Assembly (NCBI RefSeq): GCF_029428875.1
Contig: NZ_JAJSOO010000001.1
Span: 5,642,001-5,706,000, forward strand
DNA: 64,000 nucleotides
Direction of reading: 5' to 3'
DNA from: Streptomyces sp. JH34
GTDB lineage: Bacteria > Actinomycetota > Actinomycetes > Streptomycetales > Streptomycetaceae
Shown: positions 34,184 to 43,430 of the stretch, one piece after another
Layout of the letters: every line of letters begins with the position of its first letter
How positions within the stretch are numbered: position 1 is the first letter of the stretch
Notes under the pieces: generated by a model
Databases searched by the model: none
What the model saw: only the letters and a program-made list of their open reading frames with translations
What the model was told of the DNA's origin: nothing
Program-made: the position numbers and the translations under genes

Positions 34184-34879
34184 ATGTCTAGACTGCGTCG
34201 CATGCCACGTCAGCAGCAGCCCGCACGCCCCGCCCGCCGTAGGAGCTACGACCAGTTCTGCGCCACCGCCCGCGCCCTCGACTCCGTCGGCGACCGGTGG
34301 ACCCTGCTGATCGTCCGTGAACTCCTGGCGGGCCCCCGCCGGTACACGGACCTGCACGCCGACCTGCCCGGGGTCAGCACCGATGTGCTGGCCTCCCGGC
34401 TCAAGGACATGGAGCAGGGCGGCCTGGCCGTGCGCCGCCGGCTGCCGCCCCCCGCGGCCGCCGCGGTCTACGAACTGACCGAGCACGGCCGCGGCCTGCT
34501 CCCGGTCATCAGCGCGCTCGCCCGCTGGGGCGCGCCCGCGCTCGGTGAACGCCGCCCCACGGACGCGGTCAGGGCGCACTGGTTCGCCCTGCCGCTGCTG
34601 CGGGCGCTGGACGGCCTCTCGCACGGCGGAGTCGTCGAAGTCAGACTCCCCGAAGGCGAGTTCCACATCCGTACCGGCACGGAGGCGGTGGGTGAGGCGT
34701 ACGGATACGGTCCCGCCGGCAGCCCCGACGCCTGTCTCGTGCTGGACGCCGACGCCGCCATGGCCCTCACACGTGGCGGGACCACCCTCGCCGAGGCGGT
34801 CGAGGACGGCAGTGCCAAGGTTCTCGGGGACACGCCGCTCGCCGAGGAACTCCGTGGCGGGCAATACCCGCGAGTCTGA
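34184..34879 (+). CDS. HxlR-family winged-helix regulator with C-terminal domain
   Basis: 231 residues. The N-terminal winged helix is typical HxlR: FCATARALDSVGDRWTLLIVRELLAGPRRYTDL (split), VSTDVLASRLKDMEQGGLAVRR, and YELTEHGRGLLPVISALARWG. The last 110 residues form an extra domain (GGVVEVRLPEGEFHIRTG, LVLDADAAMALTRGGTT) resembling an SCP2/sterol-carrier-type fold, which may bind a ligand. ATG at 34184; ATG at 34202 possible. Divergent from alaA. Confidence 0.87.
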   Translation: MSRLRRMPRQQQPARPARRRSYDQFCATARALDSVGDRWTLLIVRELLAGPRRYTDLHADLPGVSTDVLASRLKDMEQGGLAVRRRLPPPAAAAVYELTEHGRGLLPVISALARWGAPALGERRPTDAVRAHWFALPLLRALDGLSHGGVVEVRLPEGEFHIRTGTEAVGEAYGYGPAGSPDACLVLDADAAMALTRGGTTLAEAVEDGSAKVLGDTPLAEELRGGQYPRV

Positions 34880-34943
34880 CTCCGCCTGCCCAACTCGTCG
34901 ATAACGTAGGCGTGTTCATCGGGCGGATGCTGAGGAGTCGGTC

Positions 34944-35474
34944 ATGGGGTTCGACGGCGTGGTCGGTGCGAGGAGCGGAATCGGCGAGAAGAGCCGCAGC
35001 GGTGCGAAGAGGCGGGTGACCCTGCGCAAGGCCCTGCTCGTGGGCGTCGGCGTGGCCGCCCTCGGCCTCCTGCCGGTGGCGGCCGTCGCCACACCGGGCA
35101 GCGGGGTGAGCGGCACGGTCCACGCCGTGGGCGCGTCCGAGGGCAAGCTCAAGGTGAAGACGCCGAAGGGCCCTACGGACGTGACCTTCCGGGAGATCAC
35201 CGTGGCTCCCGGCGGGTCCACCGGATGGCACACCCACAGCGGACAGCTGATCGCCGTCGTCAAGTCCGGGACACTCACCCGGACCCTCCACGACTGCTCG
35301 GTCGAGGTCACGCCGGCGGGGACGTCCTTCATCGAACCCTCGGGCGCCGGCCACCGGCACATCGGACAGAACCTCGGGACCGAACCGGTCGTGCTGTGGG
35401 TGACGTACCTGCTCCCCGAGGGCAGTCCGCTGTCCGACGACGCCGATGCGGCGGACTGCCCGGCGGCACGGTAG
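34944..35474 (+). CDS. Secreted cupin-domain protein
   Basis: 176 residues. Basic N terminus then a hydrophobic signal (LRKALLVGVGVAALGLLPVAAVA). The cupin barrel has the first metal motif GWHTHSGQLIAVVKSG and the second GHRHIGQNLG, so a metal site (His/His/Gln or Glu/His) is likely. The tail has two cysteines (HDCS, ADCPAAR). ATG at 34944. It is 64 bases after the HxlR gene on the same strand. Substrate unknown. Confidence 0.8.
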   Translation: MGFDGVVGARSGIGEKSRSGAKRRVTLRKALLVGVGVAALGLLPVAAVATPGSGVSGTVHAVGASEGKLKVKTPKGPTDVTFREITVAPGGSTGWHTHSGQLIAVVKSGTLTRTLHDCSVEVTPAGTSFIEPSGAGHRHIGQNLGTEPVVLWVTYLLPEGSPLSDDADAADCPAAR

Positions 35475-35642
35475 AGAGGCGCCGGCAGGCCGGCCGGCGT
35501 CCCTCCGCGGGCGCCGGAGACCGCCGACGACCAGGCCGTCCCGGAAGGCCGGTACCCCGTACGCCCGGCCGCCGGTCCGGTCGCGGTGGTCGGTCACCGG
35601 CGCACCGTGCGGATCATGATGCGGCAGCGCCATGATGGATCC

Positions 35643-36302
35643 GTGCACTTTGAACCCATCACCTGGACCCGGCTGGCACGCGCCCTCGCGGCCCACGCCG
35701 ACGGACTCGAACCGGCCGACGGCGGGTCCTGGCTGAGGATCGGCGTCGACGGCGCGCCCGCGGCCCGCCCCGAGGAGACCGCCGCGCACCTCGCCGAGGC
35801 GCTGCGCGCCCGGGGGCGCCCGGTGCTCACGGTCTCCACGGACGGCTTCCTGCGCCCGGCCAGCCTGCGCTACGAATACGGCAAGGAGGACCCCGATTCG
35901 TACGCCGACGGCTGGTTCGACACCGGGGCCCTGTGGCGCGAGGTGTTCCGCCCGCTCGAGGCGGACGGCACCGGACGGGTCCTGCCCGACCTCTGGAACC
36001 CCGGCACGGACCGGGCGACCCGCAGCCCCTACCAGGTGCTGCCCGAGGGAGGGGTGCTGATCCTGCACGGGCCGCTGCTCCTCGGCCGGTGGTTCCCCTT
36101 CGACCTCACGGTCCATCTGAGCCTCTCGCCCGGTGCGCTGCGGCGGCGCACCGGGGAGGGCGAGCGGTGGACGCTGCCCGCCTTCGCGCGGTACGAGACC
36201 GAGGCCGGCCCGGCCGGCGCCGCGGACACGGTCGTACGTGCCGACGACCCGCACCATCCCGCCTGGACGGGGCTGGGAGGCGGAGTTCCGCCGACGACGT
36301 GA
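35643..36302 (+). CDS. Uridine-kinase-like protein without P-loop Lys
   Basis: 219 residues from GTG at 35643 (35619 and 35586 in frame are less likely). It keeps the fold of uridine-kinase/P-loop nucleoside-kinase-like proteins of Streptomyces (TVSTDGFLRPASLRYEYGKEDPDSYADGWFD, split; GGVLILHGPLLLGRWFPFDLTVHL), but the expected GxxxxGKS reads VDGAPAARPEET, with no Lys and no Ser/Thr. Kinase activity is therefore doubtful. The 3' end carries an imperfect 36-base tandem repeat. Confidence 0.7.
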   Translation: MHFEPITWTRLARALAAHADGLEPADGGSWLRIGVDGAPAARPEETAAHLAEALRARGRPVLTVSTDGFLRPASLRYEYGKEDPDSYADGWFDTGALWREVFRPLEADGTGRVLPDLWNPGTDRATRSPYQVLPEGGVLILHGPLLLGRWFPFDLTVHLSLSPGALRRRTGEGERWTLPAFARYETEAGPAGAADTVVRADDPHHPAWTGLGGGVPPTT

Positions 36303-36348
36303 TCGGCACGCCGCCTCGGAGTTCGGCCGACGCCGTGACCGGCACGCC
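36282..36348. repeat. Imperfect 36-base tandem duplication over a gene end
   Basis: Two copies of GGAGTTCSGCCGACGMCGTG with ACYGGCACGCC-type ending, starting at 36282 and 36318, each followed by a TGA in the same register. The first contains the stop at 36300-36302. A recent local duplication past the end of the kinase-like gene fits best. Confidence 0.6.
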
Positions 36349-36482
36349 ACACCGAGCGCCTCCAGGCGCTGCGGTGTGGCGGGGACGTCCAGGGCGGACT
36401 TCACGCCTGAGGCATGCGCCATCTCCGGCGCGGGCGCGGTGGCCGCAAACCCCCGGCGCGGGGGCCGTCGCGCACCGGCCGG

Positions 36483-37769
36483 TCAGACCTTCGCGGACTC
36501 CCCGGCCGTACGTCCCACAGCCCTGCGCAGCGCGAGCGCGGCCATCGGCAGGAGGAGGCAGGCGACGACCGCGTTGAGCCAGCCGTAGCCCAGCCGGGAG
36601 ACGATCACGCCGGCCACCGCGCCCCCGATGCCCGCCGCCGCGTTCATCGTGAGGTCGGAGAACCCCTGCGCGGCGGCCCGCGCCGCCTGCGGCACGGAGT
36701 CGGTGAGGAGCGCCGATCCGGCGACCAGCCCCGCCGACCAGCCCAGACCCAGGACGAAGAGCCCGGCGGCCGTCCGGGGGTGCGAACCCCCCGACGTACC
36801 GGCCAACAGGGCGGCGCAGCACAGCAGTCCGGCGGCCAGCCCGATGACGGAGAGCCGGCCGAACCGGTCGGCGAGCCGGCCCATGACGGGGGAGAACGCG
36901 TACATGCCCGCGATGTGGCCGCTGATCACCAGGCCGATCAGCTGGATGTCCGCACCGTGGTGTCCCAGATGTACGGGAGTCATCACCATCACGGAGACCA
37001 TCGCGGTGTGGGACACGGCGACGGTCACGAGTGCCAGCCGGGCCATCGGGGCCGCCCGCACGGCGGCGATGCCCGCCCGCAGCGAGCGGCCCGCCGCGGG
37101 CGCCGTGTCCTCGGCGGCGAGCGCCCTGGCGGTCAGCAGCGGGTCCGGGCGCAGCAGCACGGCCACCAGGGCACCGGTGAGCAGGAAGATGACGAAGGCC
37201 CAGGCGTACGGTCCCGCGGTCTCCGGCACGAAGGTGCCCCGGAACACCCGGCTCGCCGGGGCGGCGATGTTGGGGCCGAGCACCGAACCGATCGTGGTCG
37301 CCCAGATGACGTGGGAGATCGCCCGGCCACGCCGTTCCGGCTCCGCGAGGTCGGCGGCCGCGAACCGCGCCTGGAGATTGGCCGACGAACCCGCGCCGAA
37401 ACCTGCCATGCCGAGCAGCAGCAGGGGGAAGCTGCCCGCCACGGCGGCGGTCACCACGAGGAAGGCCCCCAGCGCCCCGGTCAGATACGCCAGGACGAGT
37501 CCCGGACGCCGGCCCCGCGAGGTCATCAGGGCGGCCAGCGGCAGCGACAGCAGCGCGGTGCCCGCCACGGAGGCGGTGGGCGCCAGCCCCGACAGCGCTT
37601 CGGAACCGCTGACCTCGGCCGCGAGGACCGGGGCCAGCGCGATACCGACGGCCACGCCCAGGCCGCCGAGTATCTGGCTGCCGATGAGCACGGCCGATAT
37701 GCGCCGACGCAGGGCCGGCAGCTCGGCCGCCGTGATCCGGGATGAAGGTGCGGGGAAGGCTGTCGTCAC
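36483..37769 (-). CDS. Major facilitator superfamily transporter
   Basis: 428 residues from GTG at 37769; an ATG at 37805 would add 12 residues, neither has a good ribosome site. Twelve hydrophobic helices, with the MFS loop 2-3 motif as ALMTSRGRRPGL and loop 8-9 as GRLADRFGRLSV. Drug or metabolite exporter most likely; substrate unknown. Downstream (in minus-strand sense) of ogt by 99 bases, probably the same operon with the phosphodiesterase. Confidence 0.87.
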   Translation of the reverse strand: MTTAFPAPSSRITAAELPALRRRISAVLIGSQILGGLGVAVGIALAPVLAAEVSGSEALSGLAPTASVAGTALLSLPLAALMTSRGRRPGLVLAYLTGALGAFLVVTAAVAGSFPLLLLGMAGFGAGSSANLQARFAAADLAEPERRGRAISHVIWATTIGSVLGPNIAAPASRVFRGTFVPETAGPYAWAFVIFLLTGALVAVLLRPDPLLTARALAAEDTAPAAGRSLRAGIAAVRAAPMARLALVTVAVSHTAMVSVMVMTPVHLGHHGADIQLIGLVISGHIAGMYAFSPVMGRLADRFGRLSVIGLAAGLLCCAALLAGTSGGSHPRTAAGLFVLGLGWSAGLVAGSALLTDSVPQAARAAAQGFSDLTMNAAAGIGGAVAGVIVSRLGYGWLNAVVACLLLPMAALALRRAVGRTAGESAKV

Positions 37770-37868
37770 CGCCGCAGTGTGCCAGCTCGCAGCGCCGTGC
37801 GACATCGGGCCGGTGTGGTGGATCGTGCGGTACGGCAGGGCACGTCCGCCGCGTGCGACCGCCGGGGT

Positions 37869-38414
37869 TCAGAACAGCGGCTGCGGAAGCATCCCCTCCA
37901 GTGCCAGCAGTCGCCGCTTCGTCTCCAGCCCGCCCCCGAACCCGCCGAGCCCGCCGTCGCTCTCCACCACCCGGTGGCACGGAACCACCACCGGCAGCGG
38001 ATTGGAGCCCATGGCCGCGCCCACGGCCTGGGCGGCCTGCGGCCGGCCGACCCGGGCCGCCAGGTCCCCGTACCCCACGACCGTGCCGTAGGGCACGCCG
38101 GACGCCAGCTCGCGGAGCACCTCGCGGTGGAAACCGGAGCTCAGCGACCAGTCCAGGGCGAGCGAGAACTCCCGGAGCCCTCCCGCGAAGTACACCGCGA
38201 GCTGACGGACCGGCTCGGCCAGCAGTGCGGAGTCCGGTGCCTCCACGGGCTCGGCGCCCAGCCTCTTCCGCAGCTGCCCGAGGGCCCTGTCGCGGATCGC
38301 CGGGCGCGCGTGGAGGACCACGGTCACCAGGCCCTGGCGGGTCGCGGCGAGCAGGAGCGGTCCGATGCCGCTCGGCACGACGGACCACTCCACGACCCGC
38401 TCATCGCTCTCCAT
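37869..38414 (-). CDS. ogt: Methylated-DNA--protein-cysteine methyltransferase
   Basis: Suicide repair enzyme that takes alkyl groups from O6-alkylguanine onto a Cys. 181 residues with the acceptor motif VVVPCHRVV, the helix-turn-helix arm VPYGTVVGYGDLAARVGRPQAAQAVGAAM (split here by length), and the terminal KRRLLALEG. No N-terminal Ada phosphotriester domain, so Ogt rather than Ada. ATG at 38414; 48 bases from the phosphodiesterase gene. Confidence 0.93.
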   Translation of the reverse strand: MESDERVVEWSVVPSGIGPLLLAATRQGLVTVVLHARPAIRDRALGQLRKRLGAEPVEAPDSALLAEPVRQLAVYFAGGLREFSLALDWSLSSGFHREVLRELASGVPYGTVVGYGDLAARVGRPQAAQAVGAAMGSNPLPVVVPCHRVVESDGGLGGFGGGLETKRRLLALEGMLPQPLF

Positions 38415-38462
38415 GCGCCCACGGTACGGCGAGGTACCGACAGCGCCGCCCCGCCGGACCGC

Positions 38463-39335
38463 TCAGCGGGTGGCGTCCCGGACGACGTCGGGGTTGTTGG
38501 TGATGATGCCGTCCACTCCGAAGCCGGCCACCTGCGCCGCCCTCGCCGCGTCGTTCACCGTCCAGGTGTTCACCCGGAGCGGCTTGCCGTGGGGGCCCTT
38601 CAGCTTCTGGACCGCCGCGACGTAGTCGGCGCCGATCGTCGTGTGCGACGGGTTGATCTGGTCGGTGAACGCCGCGTACGACGGCAGATCGGCCACGGCG
38701 GGGGTGCCGAGGAAGCCCGTGACGACGTCCGGGCGCCGGGCGTGGACAGTTTTCACACTCTCTGCACCGAAGCTCTGGATGATCAGTTTGCTCCTGACGT
38801 GGCCGCGGTCGAGCCAGCCCTCCGCGCGCAGCACGCGGAGGGTCTCCTTCTCGATGCCCGGGTAGATCTCGGGGCTCTTGATCTCCAGGAGCAGCTTCTG
38901 GTGGTTGCGCTCGAGCCGGTGCAGGTACTGCGTGAGCGTCGGCACCCGGGCACCCGCGAAGCCGGCGCCGAACCAGCTGCCCGCGTCCAGCTTCGCGATC
39001 TCCGCCGCGGTGAAGTCCTTGACCGCCCAGGGCGCACGGCCGGGGTAGACCTCCTCCGCGTCCGTGGTCCTGCTCAGGGTGGTGTCGTGCACGACGACCA
39101 GCACGCCGTCCTTGGTGAGCTGCACGTCGTTCTCCACCCACGCGATGCCCAGATCGTCCGCGGCGTCCACGGCCGCGAGGGTGTTCTCCGGGGCGTAGGC
39201 GGACGCGCCCCGATGGGCGTAGACCACCGGGCTGTCCTGGGTGCCCGAGGCCTGCGCCTGGGTGGCGGGCAGCAGGAAGCAGGTGCCGAGCAGGGCGGCT
39301 GCTGCACCGGAGGCGGTTGCTGTGCGTACGGACAC
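38463..39335 (-). CDS. glpQ: Secreted glycerophosphodiester phosphodiesterase
   Basis: Hydrolyses glycerophosphodiesters to glycerol-3-phosphate and an alcohol outside the cell. 290 residues from GTG at 39335, with GAGGAG six bases upstream. A Sec signal ends near QAQASGTQ. The TIM-barrel has the catalytic pair in VVYAHRGASAYAPENTLAA, then WVENDVQLTKDGVLVVVHD, and closes with GIITNNPDVV. Probably phosphate- or lipid-recycling; gene symbol is by family resemblance. Confidence 0.9.
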   Translation of the reverse strand: MSVRTATASGAAAALLGTCFLLPATQAQASGTQDSPVVYAHRGASAYAPENTLAAVDAADDLGIAWVENDVQLTKDGVLVVVHDTTLSRTTDAEEVYPGRAPWAVKDFTAAEIAKLDAGSWFGAGFAGARVPTLTQYLHRLERNHQKLLLEIKSPEIYPGIEKETLRVLRAEGWLDRGHVRSKLIIQSFGAESVKTVHARRPDVVTGFLGTPAVADLPSYAAFTDQINPSHTTIGADYVAAVQKLKGPHGKPLRVNTWTVNDAARAAQVAGFGVDGIITNNPDVVRDATR

Positions 39336-39549
39336 GTGTACTCCTCGCGTGGGGATGCGGACACGTCGAGATTCGCACCCCATGCCCAACAGAGGGGAGG
39401 GTGGTGATGGCCGAGTTGTGAACGGAATGTTGGGTACCGGATCCCCGGAGGGCTCGGAGGCGGATAAAATGCCGCTCTTATGTTTGCTTGCCGGGCCTCG
39501 CCCTTTAGGGTCACCCCGAACCCGGGCACACCGCGAAGGGCGTACCAGC

Positions 39550-40422
39550 ATGCAGGGCACAGTCGACGGATTCACCTACGGAGCCGTGACCCCCGTCACG
39601 GCGTTCCTCATGGCCTGTCTCGGTGCAGCGCTCGGTCTCCGGTGCACCGCGCGGTCCCTGCGCGCGAGAGGCACCTCCAGGGCCGGATGGCTGGCCCTCG
39701 GCGCGACCTCCATCGGATCCGGTATCTGGACGATGCACTTCATCGCGATGCTGGGCTTCAGCGTCAGGGAGGCGCCGGTCAGCTACGACAGGCCCCTCAC
39801 CTACGCCAGCCTCGCCGTGGGGGTCGGGATGGTGGGGGTCGGCATCTTCCTGGTCGGCTACCGGGGCGCGACCCGCATGGCACTGGTCACCGGAGGGACG
39901 ATCACCGGCCTCGGGGTCGCCTCCATGCACTACCTCGGCATGGCCGGAATGAACTTCGGGGGAGTGTTCGAGTACGACACGCTCACGGTCTCGCTGTCCG
40001 TCGTCATCGCCGTGGTGGCCGCGACCGTCGCGCTCTGGGCGGCCGTCTCCGTCCACGGCTTCCTTCCCAGCCTCGGCGCCAGCGTCGTCATGGGCGTGGC
40101 CGTGAGCGGGATGCACTACACGGGAATGGCCGCGCTCCAGGTGCACCTGCACCCCGACGCCGCACCCGCACCGCCCGGTGAGGCGCCCACCTCGCTGCTC
40201 CTGCCGATGATGATCGGGCCGGGCTGCTTCCTGCTCCTCGCCGCGGTGGTCGTGATGATCGACCCCCTGGTGGTGTCCGGTGCCTCCGGGCGGGCGGGCC
40301 GGCGGCCGGGGCAGGCCCTCCCGCGCGGCGGGCCGGTGACCCCGATCCCCGTCCAGCGCCGCCGCACACCGCCGTACGCGACCACCGCGCACAGGGCCGC
40401 CCGGCAGCCGCGGAACCGCTGA
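39550..40422 (+). CDS. MHYT-domain membrane sensor without output domain
   Basis: 290 residues from ATG at 39550. Three MHYT motifs MHFIAM, MHYLGM and MHYTGM sit at the outer edges of six or seven transmembrane segments; this domain is proposed to bind copper and sense O2, CO or NO. Unlike many MHYT proteins there is no GGDEF/EAL or kinase domain, only a basic Pro-rich tail of about 45 residues. The output route is unknown. It is 39 bases before uvrB but unrelated in function. Confidence 0.87.
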   Translation: MQGTVDGFTYGAVTPVTAFLMACLGAALGLRCTARSLRARGTSRAGWLALGATSIGSGIWTMHFIAMLGFSVREAPVSYDRPLTYASLAVGVGMVGVGIFLVGYRGATRMALVTGGTITGLGVASMHYLGMAGMNFGGVFEYDTLTVSLSVVIAVVAATVALWAAVSVHGFLPSLGASVVMGVAVSGMHYTGMAALQVHLHPDAAPAPPGEAPTSLLLPMMIGPGCFLLLAAVVVMIDPLVVSGASGRAGRRPGQALPRGGPVTPIPVQRRRTPPYATTAHRAARQPRNR

Positions 40423-40461
40423 TCCCCCGCCGTTGTCAGTGAGGGGTCGTACGGTGGTTGC

Positions 40462-42582
40462 ATGCGGCCAGTCTCGAAGATCGAACGTTCGGTGGCGCCT
40501 TTCGAGGTCGTCAGTCCCTACCAGCCCAGCGGCGACCAGCCCGCGGCCATCGCCGAGCTGGACCGGCGCGTCCGCGCGGGGGAGAAGGACGTCGTCCTGC
40601 TCGGCGCGACGGGCACGGGCAAGTCGGCGACGACCGCCTGGATGATCGAGAAGCTGCAGCGCCCCACCCTGGTGATGGCGCCGAACAAGACGCTGGCGGC
40701 CCAGCTCGCCAACGAGTTCCGCGAGCTCCTCCCGAACAACGCCGTCGAGTACTTCGTCTCGTACTACGACTACTACCAGCCCGAGGCGTACGTCCCGCAG
40801 TCGGACACCTACATCGAGAAGGACTCCTCGATCAACGAGGAGGTCGAGCGGCTGCGGCACTCCGCCACGAACTCGCTGCTCACCCGGCGGGACGTCGTCG
40901 TGGTCGCCTCCGTCTCCTGCATCTACGGCCTGGGCACCCCGCAGGAGTACGTGGACCGCATGGTCCAGCTCAAGGTCGGCGACGAGATCGACCGTGACCA
41001 GCTGCTGCGCCGCTTCGTCGAGATGCAGTACACCCGCAACGACCTGGCGTTCACCCGCGGCACCTTCCGGGTGCGCGGCGACACCATCGAGATCTTCCCG
41101 GTCTACGAGGAGCTCGCCGTCCGCATCGAGATGTTCGGTGACGAGATCGAGGCCCTCTCCACGCTCCACCCGCTCACCGGCGAGATCATCAGCGAGGACA
41201 GGTCGCTCCACGTCTTCCCCGCCAGCCACTACGTCGCGGGCCCCGAGCGCATGGAGAAGGCGGTCGGCCGCATCGAGAGGGAGCTGGAGCAGCGCCTCGC
41301 CGAGCTGGAGAAGCAGGGCAAGATGCTGGAGGCCCAGCGGCTGCGCATGCGCACGACGTACGACATCGAGATGCTCCGCCAGATCGGCACCTGCTCCGGC
41401 GTCGAGAACTACTCGATGCACTTCGACGACCGCGACCCCGGGACGGCCCCCCACACCCTCCTCGACTACTTCCCCGAGGACTTCCTCCTCGTCCTGGACG
41501 AGTCGCACGTCACCGTCCCGCAGATCGGCGCGATGTACGAGGGCGACGCCTCCCGCAAGCGGACCCTCGTCGACCACGGCTTCCGGCTGCCCTCCGCGCT
41601 GGACAATCGCCCGCTGAAGTGGGAGGAGTTCCTGGGCCGGATCAACCAGACGGTGTACCTCTCCGCCACCCCCGGGAAGTACGAGCTGTCCCGCGGCGAC
41701 GGTTTCGTCGAGCAGATCATCCGGCCCACCGGTCTCGTCGACCCGGAGGTCGTCGTCAAGCCGACAGAGGGCCAGATCGACGACCTGGTCCACGAGATCC
41801 GCAAGCGGACCGAGAAGGACGAGCGCGTCCTGGTCACCACCCTCACGAAGAAGATGTCCGAGGACCTCACCGACTACTTCCTCGAGCTGGGCATCCAGGT
41901 CCGGTACCTCCACAGCGACGTCGACACGCTGCGCCGCATCGAGCTGCTGCGCGAGCTGCGTTCCGGTGAGTACGACGTCCTGGTGGGCATCAACCTCCTG
42001 CGGGAGGGCCTCGACCTGCCCGAGGTGTCGCTCGTCGCGATCCTCGACGCGGACAAGCAGGGCTTCCTGCGCTCCGGCACCTCGCTGATCCAGACCATCG
42101 GGCGTGCCGCCCGTAACGTCTCGGGCCAGGTCCACATGTACGCGGACAAGATCACACCGGCGATGGCGCAGGCCATCGACGAGACCAACCGCCGGCGCGA
42201 GAAGCAGATCGCCTACAACACCGAGCGGGGCGTCGACCCGCAGCCGCTCCGCAAGAAGATCAACGACATCGTCGCCTCCATCGCCCGCGAGGAGGTCGAC
42301 ACCGAGCAGTTGCTCGGCACCGGCTACCGGCAGGCCAAGGACACCAAGGCCCCGGTCCCCTCGCTGGGCGGCAAGGCCGGCGCGGGGGGCAAGGCGAAGA
42401 AGGGCGGCGCGGTGGTCACGGACCGGCCCGCCACCGAACTCGCGGGGATCATCGAGGAGATGACGGACCGCATGCGGGCGGCCGCCGCCGACCTGCAGTT
42501 CGAGGTGGCCGCCCGGCTGCGCGACGAGGTGGGCGAGCTGAAGAAGGAACTGCGCCAGATGAGGGAGGCGGGGCTGGCCTGA
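40462..42582 (+). CDS. uvrB: Excinuclease ABC subunit UvrB
   Basis: Damage-verifying helicase-like subunit of nucleotide excision repair; receives damage from UvrA and recruits UvrC. 706 residues. Walker A GATGTGKS (48-55), the damage-clamping hairpin with [15 protein letters not shown], motif [28 protein letters not shown], and the C-terminal UvrC-binding UVR domain ([26 protein letters not shown] split by length here). ATG at 40462. No LexA-like box was convincing upstream. Confidence 0.97.
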   Translation: MRPVSKIERSVAPFEVVSPYQPSGDQPAAIAELDRRVRAGEKDVVLLGATGTGKSATTAWMIEKLQRPTLVMAPNKTLAAQLANEFRELLPNNAVEYFVSYYDYYQPEAYVPQSDTYIEKDSSINEEVERLRHSATNSLLTRRDVVVVASVSCIYGLGTPQEYVDRMVQLKVGDEIDRDQLLRRFVEMQYTRNDLAFTRGTFRVRGDTIEIFPVYEELAVRIEMFGDEIEALSTLHPLTGEIISEDRSLHVFPASHYVAGPERMEKAVGRIERELEQRLAELEKQGKMLEAQRLRMRTTYDIEMLRQIGTCSGVENYSMHFDDRDPGTAPHTLLDYFPEDFLLVLDESHVTVPQIGAMYEGDASRKRTLVDHGFRLPSALDNRPLKWEEFLGRINQTVYLSATPGKYELSRGDGFVEQIIRPTGLVDPEVVVKPTEGQIDDLVHEIRKRTEKDERVLVTTLTKKMSEDLTDYFLELGIQVRYLHSDVDTLRRIELLRELRSGEYDVLVGINLLREGLDLPEVSLVAILDADKQGFLRSGTSLIQTIGRAARNVSGQVHMYADKITPAMAQAIDETNRRREKQIAYNTERGVDPQPLRKKINDIVASIAREEVDTEQLLGTGYRQAKDTKAPVPSLGGKAGAGGKAKKGGAVVTDRPATELAGIIEEMTDRMRAAAADLQFEVAARLRDEVGELKKELRQMREAGLA

Positions 42583-42713
42583 CCCGTGGGGGTCCGCAGT
42601 GTTGCAGGACCGACACGAAAACGGCCCTTCACTCCTTCCGCCGTGGTGTGACTGCGTAGGGTGCGAGGAAGCCGCACACCGACGGGTGCGGGGCAGCGGA
42701 GAGGGGACAGCGC

Positions 42714-43292
42714 GTGACGGTCAACATGACCAAGGGCCAGGCCATCAGCCTGCAGAAGAGCGACGGGGGGACCCTGACCGCGGTACGGATGGGGCTCGGC
42801 TGGCAGTCGGCCCCGCGGCGCGGGCTGTTCGGCTCGCGCACCCGGGAGATCGACCTGGACGCTTCGGCGGTGCTCTTCGCCGACAAGCAGCCCGTGGACG
42901 TCGTGTTCTTCCGCCACCTGGTCAGCGACGACGGCTCGGTCAAGCACACCGGCGACAACCTGGTCGGCGGCGCCGGCTCCGGTGGCGACGACGAGGCGAT
43001 CCTGGTCGACCTGCAGCGGGTCCCGGTCCACATCGACCAGATCGTCTTCACGGTGAACTCGTTCACCGGCCAGACGTTCCAGGAGGTGCAGAACGCCTTC
43101 TGCCGCATCGTCGACGAGACCAACGGCCAGGAGCTCGCCCGCTACACCCTGGACGGCGGCGGCCAGTACACGGCCCAGATCATGGCGAAGGTGCACCGCG
43201 CGGGCGGCGGATGGCAGATGACCGCCCTCGGCAACCCGGCCAACGGCCGGACCTTCCAGGACCTGATGCCGTCGATCCTGCCCCACCTGTAG
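42714..43292 (+). CDS. terD: TerD-family stress protein
   Basis: Calcium-binding-type TerD protein of the tellurite/metal stress systems. 192 residues: VNMTKGQAISLQKSDGGTLTAV, GWQ...., the calcium-site DLDASAVLFADKQPVDVVFF, HTGDNLVGGAGSGGDDEAILVDL and SFTGQTFQEVQNAFCRI. Cytoplasmic. GTG at 42714 with GAGAGGGG upstream. Followed by a hairpin and a longer TerD protein, then terC, so this is a small ter cluster. Confidence 0.92.
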   Translation: MTVNMTKGQAISLQKSDGGTLTAVRMGLGWQSAPRRGLFGSRTREIDLDASAVLFADKQPVDVVFFRHLVSDDGSVKHTGDNLVGGAGSGGDDEAILVDLQRVPVHIDQIVFTVNSFTGQTFQEVQNAFCRIVDETNGQELARYTLDGGGQYTAQIMAKVHRAGGGWQMTALGNPANGRTFQDLMPSILPHL

Positions 43293-43333
43293 GCACGGCC
43301 GGGGCGGCACGCCTGGCCCACGAACGCGTACGA

Positions 43334-43366
43334 GCAGCTCCCGGAGGCACCGCCGCCGGGAGCTGC
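43334..43366 (+). terminator. Terminator or attenuator after terD
   Basis: Perfect 11-base stem GCAGCTCCCGG/CCGGGAGCTGC around an 11-base loop, between terD and the next TerD-family gene, so expression of the latter may be lower. Confidence 0.65.
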
Positions 43367-43430
43367 GTCCATGGCAGGGCACCGGCTCTCCGTGGCAGGG
43401 CACCACACCGAACGTCGAGGGGACAGGGCG

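Noticed and set aside
40478-40495. GAACGTTC palindrome at the start of uvrB
   Set aside because: It lies inside the coding region and lacks the four-base spacer that LexA needs.
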